From contig JAQSEB010000143.1 in assembly GCA_030063045.1 (NCBI GenBank), forward strand, positions 400,592 through 464,591: a stretch of DNA of 64,000 nt, in the 5' to 3' direction. Shown one piece after another: positions 42,552-55,036 of the stretch. The position numbers were made by a program, and so were the translations under genes. The DNA comes from Pratylenchus scribneri (taxonomy: Eukaryota > Nematoda > Chromadorea > Rhabditida > Pratylenchidae). A model generated the notes under the pieces. It did not search any database, was not told the DNA's origin, and worked only from the letters and a program-made list of their open reading frames with translations. Every line of letters begins with the position of its first letter. Positions within the stretch are counted from its first letter, which is position 1.

Positions 42552-43818
42552 AATGGACAATATAGTGAATTATAATAATGAAGAAGTGGTGATGGCAAAT
42601 ACCCAAATTTTGGACTTTCCAATAGACACAAGTGATAATCAAGCTATGATTGAACAAAACATCGATACCAATCATTTTAAGGTAAACAATAAACATAAAC
42701 ACTATTAAACATCATCTTATTGTCTATTTGGTAGACCTATATTATGCCATCAGGAGATGTTATAATTGTCATGAACCCAAACGGAAAAGCATATTTGGTA
42801 TAATATTAAAATTTAGCAATTCGAGATATAAACCCATTTCAGGTCGAAAAAGAAATTCTTGAACAAGAAAACATTGATACAAACTATCTTACCGATGAAT
42901 CAATTCAATTGCTCTGGAATATGTCCTTACAAAACGAGTATGTTACATAACAAATACAATCCAATCCTAGTTTTTAAAAGATACTGTTCCCATATGCCTA
43001 CTCTGGACCATCCAAATCAGCCACAACAAGATCATCAATATGTGGAGACATCATTGGGATCATCAAATGATGGTTTGGCGGCCCATCAAAATCAACAACA
43101 GCAATGTCATCAAAATGTGGAAACATCATTGGGATCATCAAATAATGGTTTGGCTCCCCATCCAAATCAACAACAGCAAGGTCATCAAAATGTGGAGACA
43201 TCATTGGGAACATCAAAAGGTTCAACATCATCGACTGGTCAGCCCAACCGACGAAAGCGCCAGTACAAAGAAATCTTTGATCCAAGTGCAACTGTCAAAA
43301 CAAAGCGAAATCGAATTATCACAAACACCAAAAATTCTGCAATTGTTGGCAATGGAAATGGATGCAAATTGAAATTTGTTCCCTATCGTCCGCCGGATCA
43401 TATTACCAATACCAATGCTTTTTCAGCCTCAGGTAAAAGAATTATGGTTAATTGTTTATTATTGATTATTTTAGCTCCAGTCAACTCTTCTTCAATTCGT
43501 CCTCCCGTTCTTGTTGCTGAACATGTCATTGATTTAGCTAAGATTTCCAAATTGCCAGGAGTTGCCATCTACAAACCTGACCATCAACCATCGAGCAATT
43601 CTCATCTTCCTCATTGTGTTTGCTGCCATGATCCCATCCCAAAATCTAAGGTTTTTAAATGATATTTCCATTCCACTATTAAATAAATTTATATTCAGAT
43701 GGATTTTATTTGGGTTCGTCTGCCGATCCACATTGAGTGCAATGGCAACAACGGTGGCGATGATGATGCGGATATGCCAGTTCTTCCCAGTGAAGTCAAT
43801 AATGACAAAGAGAAGTGA
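42552..43818 (+). CDS. Unrecognised Asn/Gln-rich protein with three 24-residue repeats
   Basis: Exons: 42552-42681, about 42735-42798, 42842-42928, about 42980-43432, about 43476-43650 and 43699-43818. The start is MDNIVNYNNEEVVMANTQIL; the end is LPSEVNNDKEK. Three tandem copies of a 24-residue unit lie at about 43015-43220: QYVETSLGSSNDGLAAH, QNVETSLGSSNNGLAPH and QNVETSLGTSKG, each before or after an NQQQQ run. A basic segment (GQPNRRKRQYKEIFDPSATV) may act in nuclear import or nucleic-acid binding. Late on there is HCVCCHDPIPKSK and an acidic tail. No family was recognised. The clean splicing of six exons argues for a real gene. Confidence 0.62.
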
Positions 43819-44092
43819 AGGAGAATAAAGAAGCCTGAAGCCTAAATTATTTATTGATTTAAAAAAAGTTATACCCTAATTAAATCTTTTCTTTTCTCCT
43901 GCTGAATTTTGTGATGTTTTTTTTTAAATATACCCAATTCTTTTTGGTCTATCCTTTCAATGGATAAAGATTTTTGATCTTATATAAAATTTACAAATAA
44001 TGGAATACACATTCAAAATGTGAATTTTTTACTTTAATTAATTTTTAAAAAGCTATTATAAAGCTGTGATAATTACTCAGAAATTTACAAAA

Positions 44093-45817
44093 ATGATGAG
44101 CCCGGAAGAAGTCGAATTCAACAAATTGAGCACGCAGTTTTGGTAAGTATGCTAAATTACCTAACGAAAACTTAAAAATAAAATTTAGTTCGAAAATTAT
44201 CAAAGCGATTCTGGATGTTGGTACACAAAATTTGGAACTTGGAGATGAAATGCTCGAGAAAAGTATTTGTTTTCACTTTAAAATGATAATTAAAATATTT
44301 TACAAATTAAAGTGAACGGAGAATTGGCGACTTTGTCTGAGAAGCAAAAGGAACATGAAGAATGCACAAGCAAAATGCTCGAGGAGGTCAAGAAAATGTC
44401 AAAAAGTTCGGTGGTCAATTTGACTTCCAAAGGTTTAATACATTTGTTTTGGATAAAATTGGATTTTCAATTTTAGTGCTCACCAACAGCTTCGACAAGA
44501 ATTCTGTCAAACAACGCATTGATGCATTCAAGGAAGAACTCAAGGCCCTCGTGGATCATTCGGACGACATCGAGAATGTTAGTCAAATTTTTGTTTAAAA
44601 ATAAATCAATTATTCTTTTAGCGCTATTTTGCCATCCAAGAGAACATTTCATTGGTGAAGAGCAAAGTGCTGAACCTGAAAACTATGGTTGAAGAAGAAG
44701 AGCATCTCCTTCGTGTCCAGCAAGAGGAGGAGGCCGAAGCTGAACGTCTGCGCCAGGAAGAAGCCGAACGAAAGCGCCAGGAAGAAGTCGAACGAAAGCG
44801 CCTGGAAGAAGCCGAACGAAAGCGCCTGGAAGAAGCCGAACGAAAGCGCCTGGAAGAGGCCGAAGCTGAACGCCAGCGCCAGGAGGAGGCCAAAGCCGAG
44901 CGCCAACGCCAGAAGGAGGCTGAAGCCGAGCGCCAACGTCAAAAGAAGGCCGAAGCTGAACGTAAACGCCAGAAAGAGGCCGAGGCTGAACGCCAGCGCC
45001 AGGAGGAGGCCAAAGCCGAACGTCAGCGCCAGAAGGAAGCCCAAGCTCTTCGTCGACGCCAGAAAGAGGCTGAAGCCGAGCGCCAACGCCAGATTGAGGC
45101 CGAAGCCGAGCGCCAACGCCAGGAAGAAGAAGAGGAAGCCGAAGCTGAACGTCTGCGCCTCGAGGAAGCCAAAGCTGAGCGTCAACGTCAGAAAGAGGCC
45201 CAGGCTGAACGCCAACGCCAGCAGAAGGAAGCCCAAGCTTTGCGTCAACGCCAGCAGAAAGGAGCTAAGCGACAACGGGACAAGGTTTTTATTATTTCCA
45301 AAATGCCAATAAATTTATTTATATTTAGACTTTCGACACCGACCGCACTCCGAAGAAGGTTGCCGCCCTTGAGTCTTCGTTGGTACTCCATCTCCCCCGA
45401 AGAAGGCTGTCACCATTCCTATTCTGAAGAAGACTGCCACCGTTTCGACTCCAAAGAAGGCTGCCACTGCCATCATTTCTGCTCCAAACAAGGCTGTCAC
45501 CATGGCTACTCCGAAGAAGGCTGTCGTCGATGAATCCACGTCGGAGTCTTATACTCCAACTCCGAGGAAGGCTGTGGTCATTTCTACTCCGCAAAAGTCG
45601 CCTCTCGCTTCTATTCAACTGAAATCTCCGGTGGTCTCTACTCCGAACAAGTTCGCCGCTCCTCCTCTGCCTCCTGCTCCAAAAGTTGCAACCAAGTCCA
45701 TCCCGAATCCGCCAGACTTGAACAAGGTTATTTGTTTATTTACAATATGCCAAGTCATTTATTTACATTTAGACCATCGACACCGACTACGATGATGCAT
45801 CTTTCTGGGACGATTGA
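44093..45817 (+). CDS. Highly charged coiled-coil protein with Ala/Thr/Pro/Lys repeat tail, probable frameshift
   Basis: The start MMSPEEVEFNKLSTQFCSKI is followed by KIIKAILDVGTQNLELGDEM and QRIDAFKEELKALVDHSDDI, giving an N-terminal helical domain across five short exons. From 44690 to 45280 there are about 20 imperfect repeats of EAERQRQKEA type, a long single-helix or coiled-coil region. The last long exon begins TFDTDRTPKKVAALESSL (from 45330). The following Thr-Pro-Lys-Lys-Ala repeats (VSTPKKAATAI, MATPKKAVVDES, ISTPQKSPLAS, VSTPNKFAAPPLPPAPK) are in another frame from about 45385. The protein ends TIDTDYDDASFWDD after a final intron. The shift must lie between about 45376 and the stop near 45423. 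It could be a sequence error, a real mutation or unusual processing. No family beyond charged coiled coil was recognised. Confidence 0.6.
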
Positions 45818-46457
45818 TTGGGAAGATCTAGATGATAAGAAAGAATATGGATATGGAATGTGTTAAGCACACCTATTTTAATTTGTCACCATTTATTTTA
45901 AACACTCCCCTCTCCTCTGTGAACCTTGAACCAATCTTCTTCATTTTGTTTAATCTATTTAAATTACTCATCTCCAATTTTCCAAATTAAAATTGCTTCA
46001 ATCTATTTTGGATTGTTAAATTCCTTCATGATATTTTGCTGTTTTGTGCAGATAAATAAACCCTGAATAAAGTTTCTTTCTGATTTTTATATATTTTTTA
46101 AATGGATTCGTTTTTAACCGGATAATAACGAAAAATAAAATATCTGAATTCTTCAATTTTCATTTTGGCCCAACCATAATGAATAACATCCGTAAAAACA
46201 ATAGAAGTCCGCAGGATTTCAAACTACCCTATCAAAGTATTTACCGGAAGACCACATGGTTTATGCCAAAAGCTAGACCGGTTTTATCATCTTTCTTATC
46301 TAGCTAGATAATTAGCTTTCCTACTTCCGCTTCCTGTTTTTAATTAATAGGCCTAGTAGATAAAAATCTTTAGGATCAGAGTTATAATAAAATAGCATTC
46401 ATATTTCTATAAATTGTTGTATTCTGCTTTATTTTTGCCATCAATCAATTAAGAAAA
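45818..46457. other. Intergenic between two + strand genes
   Basis: 640 bases with an AATAAA-like AT-rich 3' region after the coiled-coil gene and the ArfGAP1 upstream region. Nothing else was recognised. Confidence 0.5.
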
Positions 46458-48868
46458 ATGGCTAGTCCTCGAACGCGACGAATACTCAAAGATTTGCGGC
46501 CCGTGGATGAGAACAATGTAAAATTTTAGTCAATAAAATACTAATTTATCATTAATATTTTATCAATCATTCAGTATTGTTTCGAATGCCAAGCGTTGAA
46601 TCCACAATGGGCCAGTGTGACCTACGGAATTTGGATTTGTTTGGATTGTTCCGGCAAGCATCGGGGCCTTGGCGTCCATATCAGGTTTTTTCCACATAAG
46701 AAAAATTTAAACCAACTTTTTTTTGCCCAGTTTTGTCCGTTCTTTGACAATGGACAAATGGAAGGAAAATGAATTGGAGAAGATGAAAGTGGGCGGCAAT
46801 AGTAAAGCACGCGAGTTTCTCGAATCACAACCCGATTTTCGACCTGATTGGTCCATCAACGAAAAATACAATTCCAAAGCTGCAGCTCTGCTCCGGGACA
46901 AGGTTTGTTGAGTAGTTATTAATTTAGAATTAAGTAAAAACCATTCCGAAATCAACATTTAAAGTCGAAGATAAACTTAAGTGGCTAAATAAATGTTTCA
47001 AAAATTTACCATAAATAAAATCAACAACGAATTTTTTATTTTAAGATAAGCACCGAATCGGAGGGCAAAGTATGGTGCTATGAAAAGTCACCAGCCCGCA
47101 ACTATCAGCCAGCATTGTTGAATGCATCCCACGGTGGCGGTATGAAAAAGAATGCCAGTTCAGGAAGTATGGGCAGTGGCAAAGGTCAACATGGCCAATT
47201 TGACGATTTTGATTCATTCCAAAATTCGACTGGTGGACAAAAGTTTGCTTTAAATTTTTTTATAAATTAACATTCAAAATTTATGGAAATTATATTCAAA
47301 AAATTCTTGCATTCTTTATTTCCATAAATGAAATAATATATTAGATATTACATGAAAAATCCTAGAAAAACCAGAACTAAAAAGTTAACAATTTCAGCAC
47401 TTCTTGCGGTCGCTATACCGGTTTTGGCAATCCAGCATTCCAACAAAAAGGCAATGGTTCATCCGGTGGAAATGATCGATTTGGCACAGGAGGAGGTGAC
47501 TCAGAATTGTTGAGCGGCGCCCTCTCCTCCCTTTCAATGGGTTGGTCAATGCTGAGCAAAGGAGCAACATCGGCCGCTGGAATTGCCAAGGATTTCACCT
47601 CACAAACTGGCACAAAGGCAGCAGAGCTGAGCGAAACAATGAGTTCAAAGGTTGGAGCAAATTAAAATTAATTAAAATTTGAATTAAATAAGAAATGAAA
47701 AGAAACATTATGTTAACTTAATTAGTATAGTGGTATATTGCTTTGGCAAGGTTAAGGGGTTGTGTGTTCAATTCCCATCAGCGGAAGATGATTTTTTATT
47801 AAAATTTTTCTATTTTGCAGATTGGAGAAGGAAAATTGCTCAGCGGTTTTGGAAATTTGTTGAACTCAGCCACGGAATTGGGCCAAAAATCACTGGGAGG
47901 AATCAGCCAATTTGTGAAGTCACCAAGTTTGCATGGGTTTGGCAGTGGAAATCAATCAAAAAGGTTGGAGTAATAAATTTCCAATTAGAAATTATTTTAA
48001 AAATATTTTAAGTCAATACGAGGATTTGGGCACACCGGAGGATGAATTATTTGGCAAGGAAAAAGGCAACAACATTTATGGAATTGCGGAAGAAGCCGAT
48101 CAAAAGGAGGAGGAAAATTGGGGAAACAAATCACAAAAGGCAAAATTGACTTCAGGTAAAGATTCTAATATCATAAAATTTGGATTAAATTTCGGTTAGA
48201 AATATGTATCTTTTTAATGGTGCTTGGTAGGTTGGTATGGTAGTACAAACAAAAAAATAAAATTATGCAAATTTGTCCCTTTATTGTCAAATGGATAAAG
48301 TTATTGAAGGAAGGTCCATATAATGACCTATTGGCGCATTGGTAGTCGCTCGCTTTGGCATATGGGCAAAGCCTAGAGGGTCACAGGTTCGATTCCCGGT
48401 AGAGTATTATAATTTTTATTTTTTGTGTTTTCATAGGTAAGTAGGAGATTTTGTGTTTTTTCTCTCAATTTTGGGTTTTATAATTATAAAAATGGGTTTT
48501 TGGTTACGAATCCATTGGACAATCTAAATTTTTACATATTTTTCCATTTATTTTTATCATTTAAAGGAAAATCCACCACTCCGGCATATTCATCGACCAC
48601 AATTGGAGGAGGCGGAAGTGCAAAGGATTTGGCCGAAAATCGATTGGATTTACCTTCCACCGACCAAGACAAATACCATTCATCGAACTCCTCACCGTCC
48701 CTAATGATGGAATTTGGCAGTGGCCAAGTTGAAGAGGAGGCCAAATTCGGTGGAACATTGGCCGCAAAAGCGATGGAAAAGAAGAAAAAGACGGCCTCCT
48801 CCTCCACGAAACCATCCACCAAGAAAACAGTACCAGATGATGATCCATGGAATTTACTGAATAGTTGA
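46458..48868 (+). CDS. ADP-ribosylation factor GTPase-activating protein 1
   Basis: Stimulates GTP hydrolysis on Arf1 and so controls COPI coat cycling at the Golgi. The first exons (46458-46517, 46575-46684, 46731 on) encode the ArfGAP zinc finger: [19 protein letters not shown], then [20 protein letters not shown], with CxxC-x16-CxxC and the catalytic arginine in KHRGLG. The continuation [20 protein letters not shown] and [20 protein letters not shown] is typical. Later [17 protein letters not shown] and [18 protein letters not shown] are amphipathic segments of the ALPS type that sense membrane curvature. The C-terminus [12 protein letters not shown] has a coat-binding-like aromatic/acidic motif. 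Two introns hold tRNA-like sequences. Domain order and length fit ArfGAP1. Confidence 0.93.
47720..47785 (+). other. tRNA-like sequence in ArfGAP1 intron (degenerate)
   Basis: TTAGTATAGTGGTATATTGC resembles an A box and D arm, and TGTGTTCAATTCCCA resembles a B box and T loop, with GCTTTGGCA between them. The acceptor and T stems do not pair, so it is not called a working tRNA. A pseudogene or tRNA-derived SINE is likelier. Confidence 0.45.
48331..48408 (+). other. tRNA-like sequence in ArfGAP1 intron (degenerate), second copy
   Basis: TTGGCGCATTGGTAGTCGCTC looks like an A box and GGTTCGATTCC is a perfect B box. GCTTTG and CAAAGC form a hairpin around GCATATGGG in the middle. A T-rich stretch follows. 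The T stem and acceptor stem are broken. It shares GCTTTGGCA with the copy at 47720. Confidence 0.5.
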
Positions 48869-49746
48869 CCCCAAAAAATGGAAAATATTATCCCCCAAAT
48901 TTAAATCACACATCATTCTTTATTATTCTATCATTTTGAATTAATGAAAAATATTCACACATCCATCTCTTCGTTCAATCTGTGATTTTATTCATTTTCC
49001 ATTATTAAAATTGACTCGTCGGATAAATTTATTCTTATAAAATTCCAATTTTAATTGAATTTATACTATAAAAATGTCAGTAAAATTGTTCACAGTCATT
49101 TTGGGAGGCCTCCTTTTTAATTTTACCACCTTTTGACAATTTTGTTGTTTTTAATGAATCATCAGCTGCTGTGACAAATTTCCCCTTCAACAAATGTTTT
49201 CTATTTTCTCCATCGATTTTCCACTATTCATTTTCCCCATCGATCGATGAATCCGAAAAGTGTTCACTATATTCCATTTTTTCCCATAATATTTTTCAAA
49301 AATTTCATTTTTACATCCTTTTTTTTAAAAAAATTTATTAAGAAAGACCAAAATTTGCCACAAATTCAAGGAAATTTTAGCTTAATTTGTTGTATCTTTT
49401 CGGCATCTATTTTATAATGATGATATTTTGGAATTGAGGCTAACCGTAATTTTCGTAAAATTATTGAAATTTAAAAAAGAATTCAAGGAAAAATACTACA
49501 AAAATTATTTGTATTTTATGTGATATTCATTCCTTTTCTTTCCTTAATTTTTATTGGATTTTCTTGTTGGCTATTCCGAAAAATTGAATGTACCACTTTC
49601 TTTCCCATTCATTAATGTTTGATAGAATAAAAAAATTTTTTAGTCTTTGGTTCGTTGATAAAATCATTTTGAAAAGTTAATTAATTATCTAAATAAATAT
49701 ATTTTTTTAAAGAAATTAATTAAATTAAATTTCAAATAAGCAAGCA
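48869..49746. other. Intergenic, nothing recognised
   Basis: Very AT-rich 3' region of the ArfGAP1 gene and upstream region of the tetraspan gene. No open frame, RNA gene or tandem repeat was supported. Confidence 0.55.
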
Positions 49747-51015
49747 ATGGATCCAATTGGAGGTGAAGATCCTGCGGCCATTTATGAATTTTGCTGCAAT
49801 ATTCACATTTTGGTGAGATATTTAGGATTAAAAATGGATTTGGGATTAAATAATTAATTCAATTTCCTTTAAATAATTATATTTTCCCTCCAGCGAGCCG
49901 TCAAATATGTTGCCATTGCCGGCCTTGTCCTCAACCCATTTTGGGGCATTTTTATGTTCATCACCTCTCCGATCACACCGTACGATTTTTCGCTGGTCTT
50001 CCTCTGCCTTTATGCCCTCATTTTGGTTGCAATGCGCAAGGAGAATGCTCGCCTCCTCATCCCATTCCTCATTTTTAATGTTTGCATTATTAAAATCATA
50101 ATTAATTATTGAATTAATATTTGGCAGGGAATTCTGATCGCTGTCCGCATTCTTTATTGTATGGTTGTTTTCTTTACAATCAATTCACAATGGTTTTGGA
50201 ATGAATGGCAAAAAGAGCATCCCGGCGTAAATCCAACCGGTAAAATCGAAGATAATTTAACAATTAAATTATACTTTTTGGTAGGTGAAAAAGTGGAATT
50301 AGCCCTGCATTTGGTGTTCAACATTTTGAAAGTATTTTTGAACATTTGGTTCGAGCATATCGTCTATCGAGGCTATTTATACATGTTGGACAGGGCAGAG
50401 GCCACTCCATTACTGGCCACAACGGCAAATCAATCACCGGTAAGTTTTATTTTAAGAAAGGAGAAAATAAAGGAAAATAGAATATACCCAGAGGCAAAAA
50501 TCTTCCCCAGCAACGAAAGGAATATGCAATTGAAGGGAAATATGTCATCTAGATTACAGTAGGATCTAGGATGTGAGCGGAATTAAGAAAATTTGCCATC
50601 CACCGGATATATGAAAATGCTATTGGCTATTCCCTATATTCTAGCTTCACTTGAACCAAAAGAATAATAGGAAGGAAAAGATAAGAGGAATATCAAAATT
50701 ATGAGATAAGATTACTTAAATTATGGCTTAATTCCACTAAATTTCCAAGCAAGTTGAGGATCTTGAGTCAAAAGTACCAAATGTCCCCCAATTTTTCCTT
50801 CCCAACCAATTAGAAATTCTAGTTTTGCCCCTTTCAAATAGGTCCAGAATGCGCAGCCACCGCCAATTGTGTTGCCCGGATCAATCGGCTACCCTCAACC
50901 GAATGCACCACCGCCCCCTCCACCGGACTATTATCAACATCAGCCACAGCAGGATGTCCACCTTGGCCATCATCAGACCTATCAACAACAACAATATCAA
51001 CCAATGAATGTTTGA
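49747..51015 (+). CDS. Four-transmembrane protein with Pro/Gln/Tyr-rich tail, LAPTM4-like layout
   Basis: Exons: 49747-49812, 49894-about 50077, about 50129-50440 and about 50841-51015. The start is MDPIGGEDPAAIYEFCCNIH. Hydrophobic segments are VKYVAIAGLVLNPFWGIFMF, FSLVFLCLYALILVAM, LLIPFLIFN-GILIAVRILY with CMVVFFTI, and ALHLVFNILKVFLNIWF. The C-terminal tail is cytosolic-looking and rich in Pro, Gln and Tyr (NAPPPPPDYYQHQPQQ) with a PPPPPDYY stretch. The paired Cys near the N-terminus, four segments and proline-tyrosine tail resemble lysosome-associated LAPTM4-type proteins, whose PY motifs recruit Nedd4 ligases. This likeness is of layout, not a firm family match. Confidence 0.7.
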
Positions 51016-51342
51016 AATGAAATGATGAAAATTGAAAAGACGGAATATTTCCTTTTTTAAATGAGGCCTTTTATAATCCTTTATTTTATTGCGCATAATC
51101 TCCATCATTCATTGATGCATAAAAAATAGACTTTTTTTCAATAAGATATTTATTTAATTTATTTAATTGATCAGCTTTCAATTTCATGCATTACTAAGAT
51201 TTCGGCACAAAGAATTAAAATATTTTTATATTTAAATAAGTATAAGACTCAAAATATTATCACATTTATTTTCGTCACATTTGTTATCGTATTATTAATT
51301 TTATCATTGCCATTTTTGGTTCATTTCATTCGTCTTTCCCTC
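51016..51342. other. Intergenic between convergent genes
   Basis: Short AT-rich gap of 327 bases holding both 3' untranslated regions. Nothing else was recognised. Confidence 0.5.
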
Positions 51343-54300
51343 TCATAAAATGATTTGATTTTTGCATCCGGCAGCCAAATCTTTGTATGGTAAAACCACA
51401 CTGTTCAGCAGCACCAATTCACGGGCAATATTCACATCAGAGCCAAGAATGGTAATTGACGGGTTCAGACGGCCATCCACGTTGAACATTGGCTTATTGT
51501 CCAATTTGGCGAATGGAATATTCGGGTTGGGCGCAATGGGTGAACCTTCCACACGGGACCAGGCACCTGCAAAAAGGAATTGGAATAGCATATAATATAT
51601 ATTAATTTATTTAATTATATTTGTTGGATTGGTCATTTTGTGACAATAAATTGAAATTTTTTTTGCCATTTTTAGTTGATCCAAAGGTAGAAACTGTTCA
51701 CAATATTTTAGAATATCGTATAACTTCTTTAAATTCACCACCCTTTAATTCCTCATCCTCGACTATTAAGGACTTATAGGTATGTGTAATAAATTTTTAT
51801 TGCATTTTCTTTTTCCTAAAGCTCTATAAAATCCGCTATTTTTCAAAAATATATACAAAGGTAAGGAGTTAGACCCCAAATTTTCCAAATTTTAGAGTGG
51901 TTGAAAAACTAATTCCCTGGTCATGGGGAATTAAAAGAGGCTATTCGGTATTTTATTGCCTCGAAAATTGAGTTAAATAAAAATTTTTCCAAAATATGTA
52001 AATTATGAACGAATAGAAAAATGAACCAATATGACTTCGCCAGCCAATGACACTGTGCAAAATGCAACAATGCTCATCGATGACGGCATCCGCCAATACA
52101 ATTGATTCACGAATTCGGACACCTTAATTTTAGATAATTTATTAATTACATTTTTTGGCCTTCTTATTCACCTGTTTTGATTTGAACATTCGGCCCGATG
52201 CTCACATTTGGCCCAATTTTGGCGCTGGAATCCACAATGGCACTGGGATCAATGAAAACGTCGCCCAAAATTTGGCAATTGACATTGGCGGCCGAAAGGC
52301 GTTGCGGTTCCCGCTCGCGATAAAGTCGTAAATAGTGCCGATTGGCGTACAAAACGGCTCTAAAAATTGAATTTATTGTCAGCAAAGCGAATTAAATTCT
52401 TTGATTTACGCTGCCGATTTTGTCTGTGACCACCATCTCTGGGTGTGCCACGCAAAAAGTGTTCCATTGGAGGCCATTTGCGGGAACAAATCCACTTCAA
52501 GCCAAACTTGTCCCGATTGTAAATGTTGGGAATTGGGTGAGGAAGTGCCTTCATTCAAAATGGAACATTTTGAATAATTTTCGGCCCCCAATAATAAACC
52601 ATTGTTGGCATCTCGTTGTGCGGCCATCTTTGCGGCCATTTCCAATTGTCCGCCCATTGTTTGGCCTTTTAGCAAATAAACCCCACAGGAAATATGGGTC
52701 GAAACAAATGTGGTCGGCTTATCCACATAATGGAGTACACGGCCACCGGAATCCGCTGGGCCACCGCCTCCTTCTCCTCCTCCAGTTGAATCGATGGCAA
52801 CCTTTTTGAATTAGTTTTAATGCCTTTCCAAAAATTCATCAATTTCATTCAAAATTTGTGGTTTTTAAGCACAAAAATGCATGTAAATCATTCAATTGGA
52901 TTTATTCTAATTGTCAAAAACATTCTTTAGTGCGTTCTTTTAATATATTCCCATTTTTTGTACCGATCCAAAATTGACGGATTGTTCCCGAGTGGCTTCC
53001 GTTGTCAAAATGAGGCATTCCGCTTTCGGCTGCCTCATTTCCAATTCCTTTGCCATTTCGGTCAATGGCAAATCCCCGCATACATCCGCATTCAATACAA
53101 ATATTCCAGCCGGCCCATCCTAAATTTTTACATACCGTAAATGCTCTTCTAATCCCCATCCCCATGGGGAATTATTTTTTAACATTTCAAAAATTGGTAA
53201 AATTAAAAATCTAACTCCTTAATTTGTTAACGTATTTGAATGAATTATATCAGATTTTGCAGAGCTTCTTTAAGGGAAGTGAAAAATGCAAAACTATTTT
53301 TAAATTTCACACTGATCCCCTGATGAGAAAAGTTATTGGCCCTCAAAATCGAGGACGGGTCAGTTTATACGTCAAAAGGCGCTTTATGAGTCCATCAAAC
53401 AATTATGCGTCCAATGAAGGTTTAGGGTTCGAGGCATGGGTCTAGGGCCAGGATAGGCTAGGTTAGGGCTTAGCATAGGGTTAAGGGTGGGGTAGATTAG
53501 ATTTTAGGGTTAGGGGCAAACGGTCTAGAGCTAAGATAAGCTAGATTATTTTAAAAATATTTAGATTTGAGGCATTATTGTTAATTTGACTTATAAAGCA
53601 CCATTTGGACACACAAATTGCACTAAATCCGAATTTTTCGAGAATGGGGAATAAAAGAACATTTACGGTAAATTTATTCAAATCAAAATGGAATTCCTAG
53701 GCAAAATCGAGAAAAGCATAAATTTGTGTTAAAATCCAAGAAAAAACTTTTAGTAACACATCCCGATGGGCCAATAGGCCACCGGCTGTGCCCAGTGGCT
53801 GCTGCTCTTTTAAATATCGAAGCGGAACTGGCGCATATTTCCTTTTACATTCGGCAATAAATTCAGCAAATGCCTCTTCCAGATAGAAGCCAAGCAGAAA
53901 TATTTCGGCAATTTCGGGCAACTGTAGCAAGAGGAATAAATTTAGTTTTGAGGAGATGAAAGAAAAGGCCAAATTTTATTAGATTTTGGCCATTATTATT
54001 TATTCCAAAAACACAAAAGACCTGACAAAGTTGGCCAATATGATGTTCAATGAGGGGAATGCCGGCGATTGGGAACAGTGGTTTTGGCAATTGCAAAGAA
54101 AGTGGCCGAAATCGAGTGCCTTAAAGTGAGGCAATATTCTCTTGATGGACAAATTCGAGATTAAAGACAAAGAGGCAATTTTTGGAGGAAAAATGCCAAA
54201 ATAATTGACGGCAAAAGAAGGAAAATGGAATAAATGGCCAATAAAATTGAACCAATCAACCACATTTTGGGCTCAGAAATTTTTTTAACCAATTTGGTAG

Positions 54301-54444
54301 GGGAAGGTAATATGAAAAATGAGGGAAATTGGAAAAAAATGCGCAATAAAATTAGTTTTGAAAAACAAATCAATTAGACTTGCCCTTTTGCGCACCGCCA
54401 ACCAAAATTACGGCTTTCAGCTTTTTGTTGTTATCGAGGCTCAT
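51343..54444 (-). CDS. Mannose-1-phosphate guanylyltransferase regulatory subunit alpha (GMPPA)
   Basis: GDP-mannose pyrophosphorylase-like protein that binds GDP-mannose and restrains the catalytic GMPPB. Exon 1 starts [20 protein letters not shown] (54444). The next reads [20 protein letters not shown] and [13 protein letters not shown], and later ones [38 protein letters not shown] and [20 protein letters not shown]. The end is [19 protein letters not shown] plus GCKNQIIL. The N-terminal nucleotidyltransferase fold is followed by left-handed beta-helix hexapeptide repeats. The C-terminal hexapeptide end matches GMPPA better than GMPPB. The intron of about 600 bases at 53160-53740 contains the unit TTAGGGTTAGGG in degenerate form. 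Confidence 0.93.
53420..53545. repeat. Degenerate TTAGGG/CTAGGG-rich stretch in GMPPA intron
   Basis: About 120 bases with many GTTAGGG, CTAGGG and TTAGGGTTAGGGG words, irregularly spaced. The nematode telomere unit is TTAGGC, so this is not a typical telomere relic. It may be related to the TAACCCTA repeats at 39.3 and 62.9 kb. Confidence 0.5.
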
Positions 54445-55036
54445 TTTTATTATGCCGGAATATTTTAAGAATTCCCTTAAATTATTAGGGGCAAAATTAA
54501 TCAACAAAGCCACTAGCCAACAAGGCCATCATTTTTAATTCCCTAATTGTGAGAATTTAATTTTTTAAATAAAAATAAACAAATGAAAATTATCTTTCCA
54601 TTTTTACCACAAAAAATATTATTGTTAATAGTGATAAATAAGAGCTTAACATATTTATTTAGAGAATAGATAAATGTCAATGCCAACTGGCAATTTACAT
54701 TTGGTTATTGGCAAATGGAATTCCACATAATAAAAATATTTTCGACCAGATTCATTGAGCAAATTTAATCGAGAATTTAGAGGGAAAAATTCCATTGAAA
54801 AAAATTCTTAAAATAAGGGTGAGGAAAATTTATTAGAAAATATATGCCGAATTGTTTTACACTTCATAATTAGCTCTTATAATTTTTGCTAAATTAAGGC
54901 TATCCAAAATTGGGCACATTTATTTATTGATAATCATGAGAAATTAGCCAAATTAAATGGCCAAAAAATTAATTTAAAGAGAGGTTAATCAAATTTTGAT
55001 TGAGGGCGTTTTGTTTCATGAATTCATTTCATCAAT
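54445..55036. other. Intergenic, nothing recognised
   Basis: AT-rich spacer upstream of GMPPA and downstream of the small hydrophilic gene. No gene or repeat is supported. Confidence 0.5.

Noticed and set aside
44624..45275. Minus-strand frame of Leu/Phe/Ala repeats opposite the coiled-coil gene
   Set aside because: It is the antisense reading of the EAERQRQKEA repeats; introns and neighbouring exons support only the plus strand.
53420..53545. Interstitial telomere
   Set aside because: Words are TTAGGG-like and irregular, while nematode telomeres are TTAGGC; kept only as a degenerate repeat.
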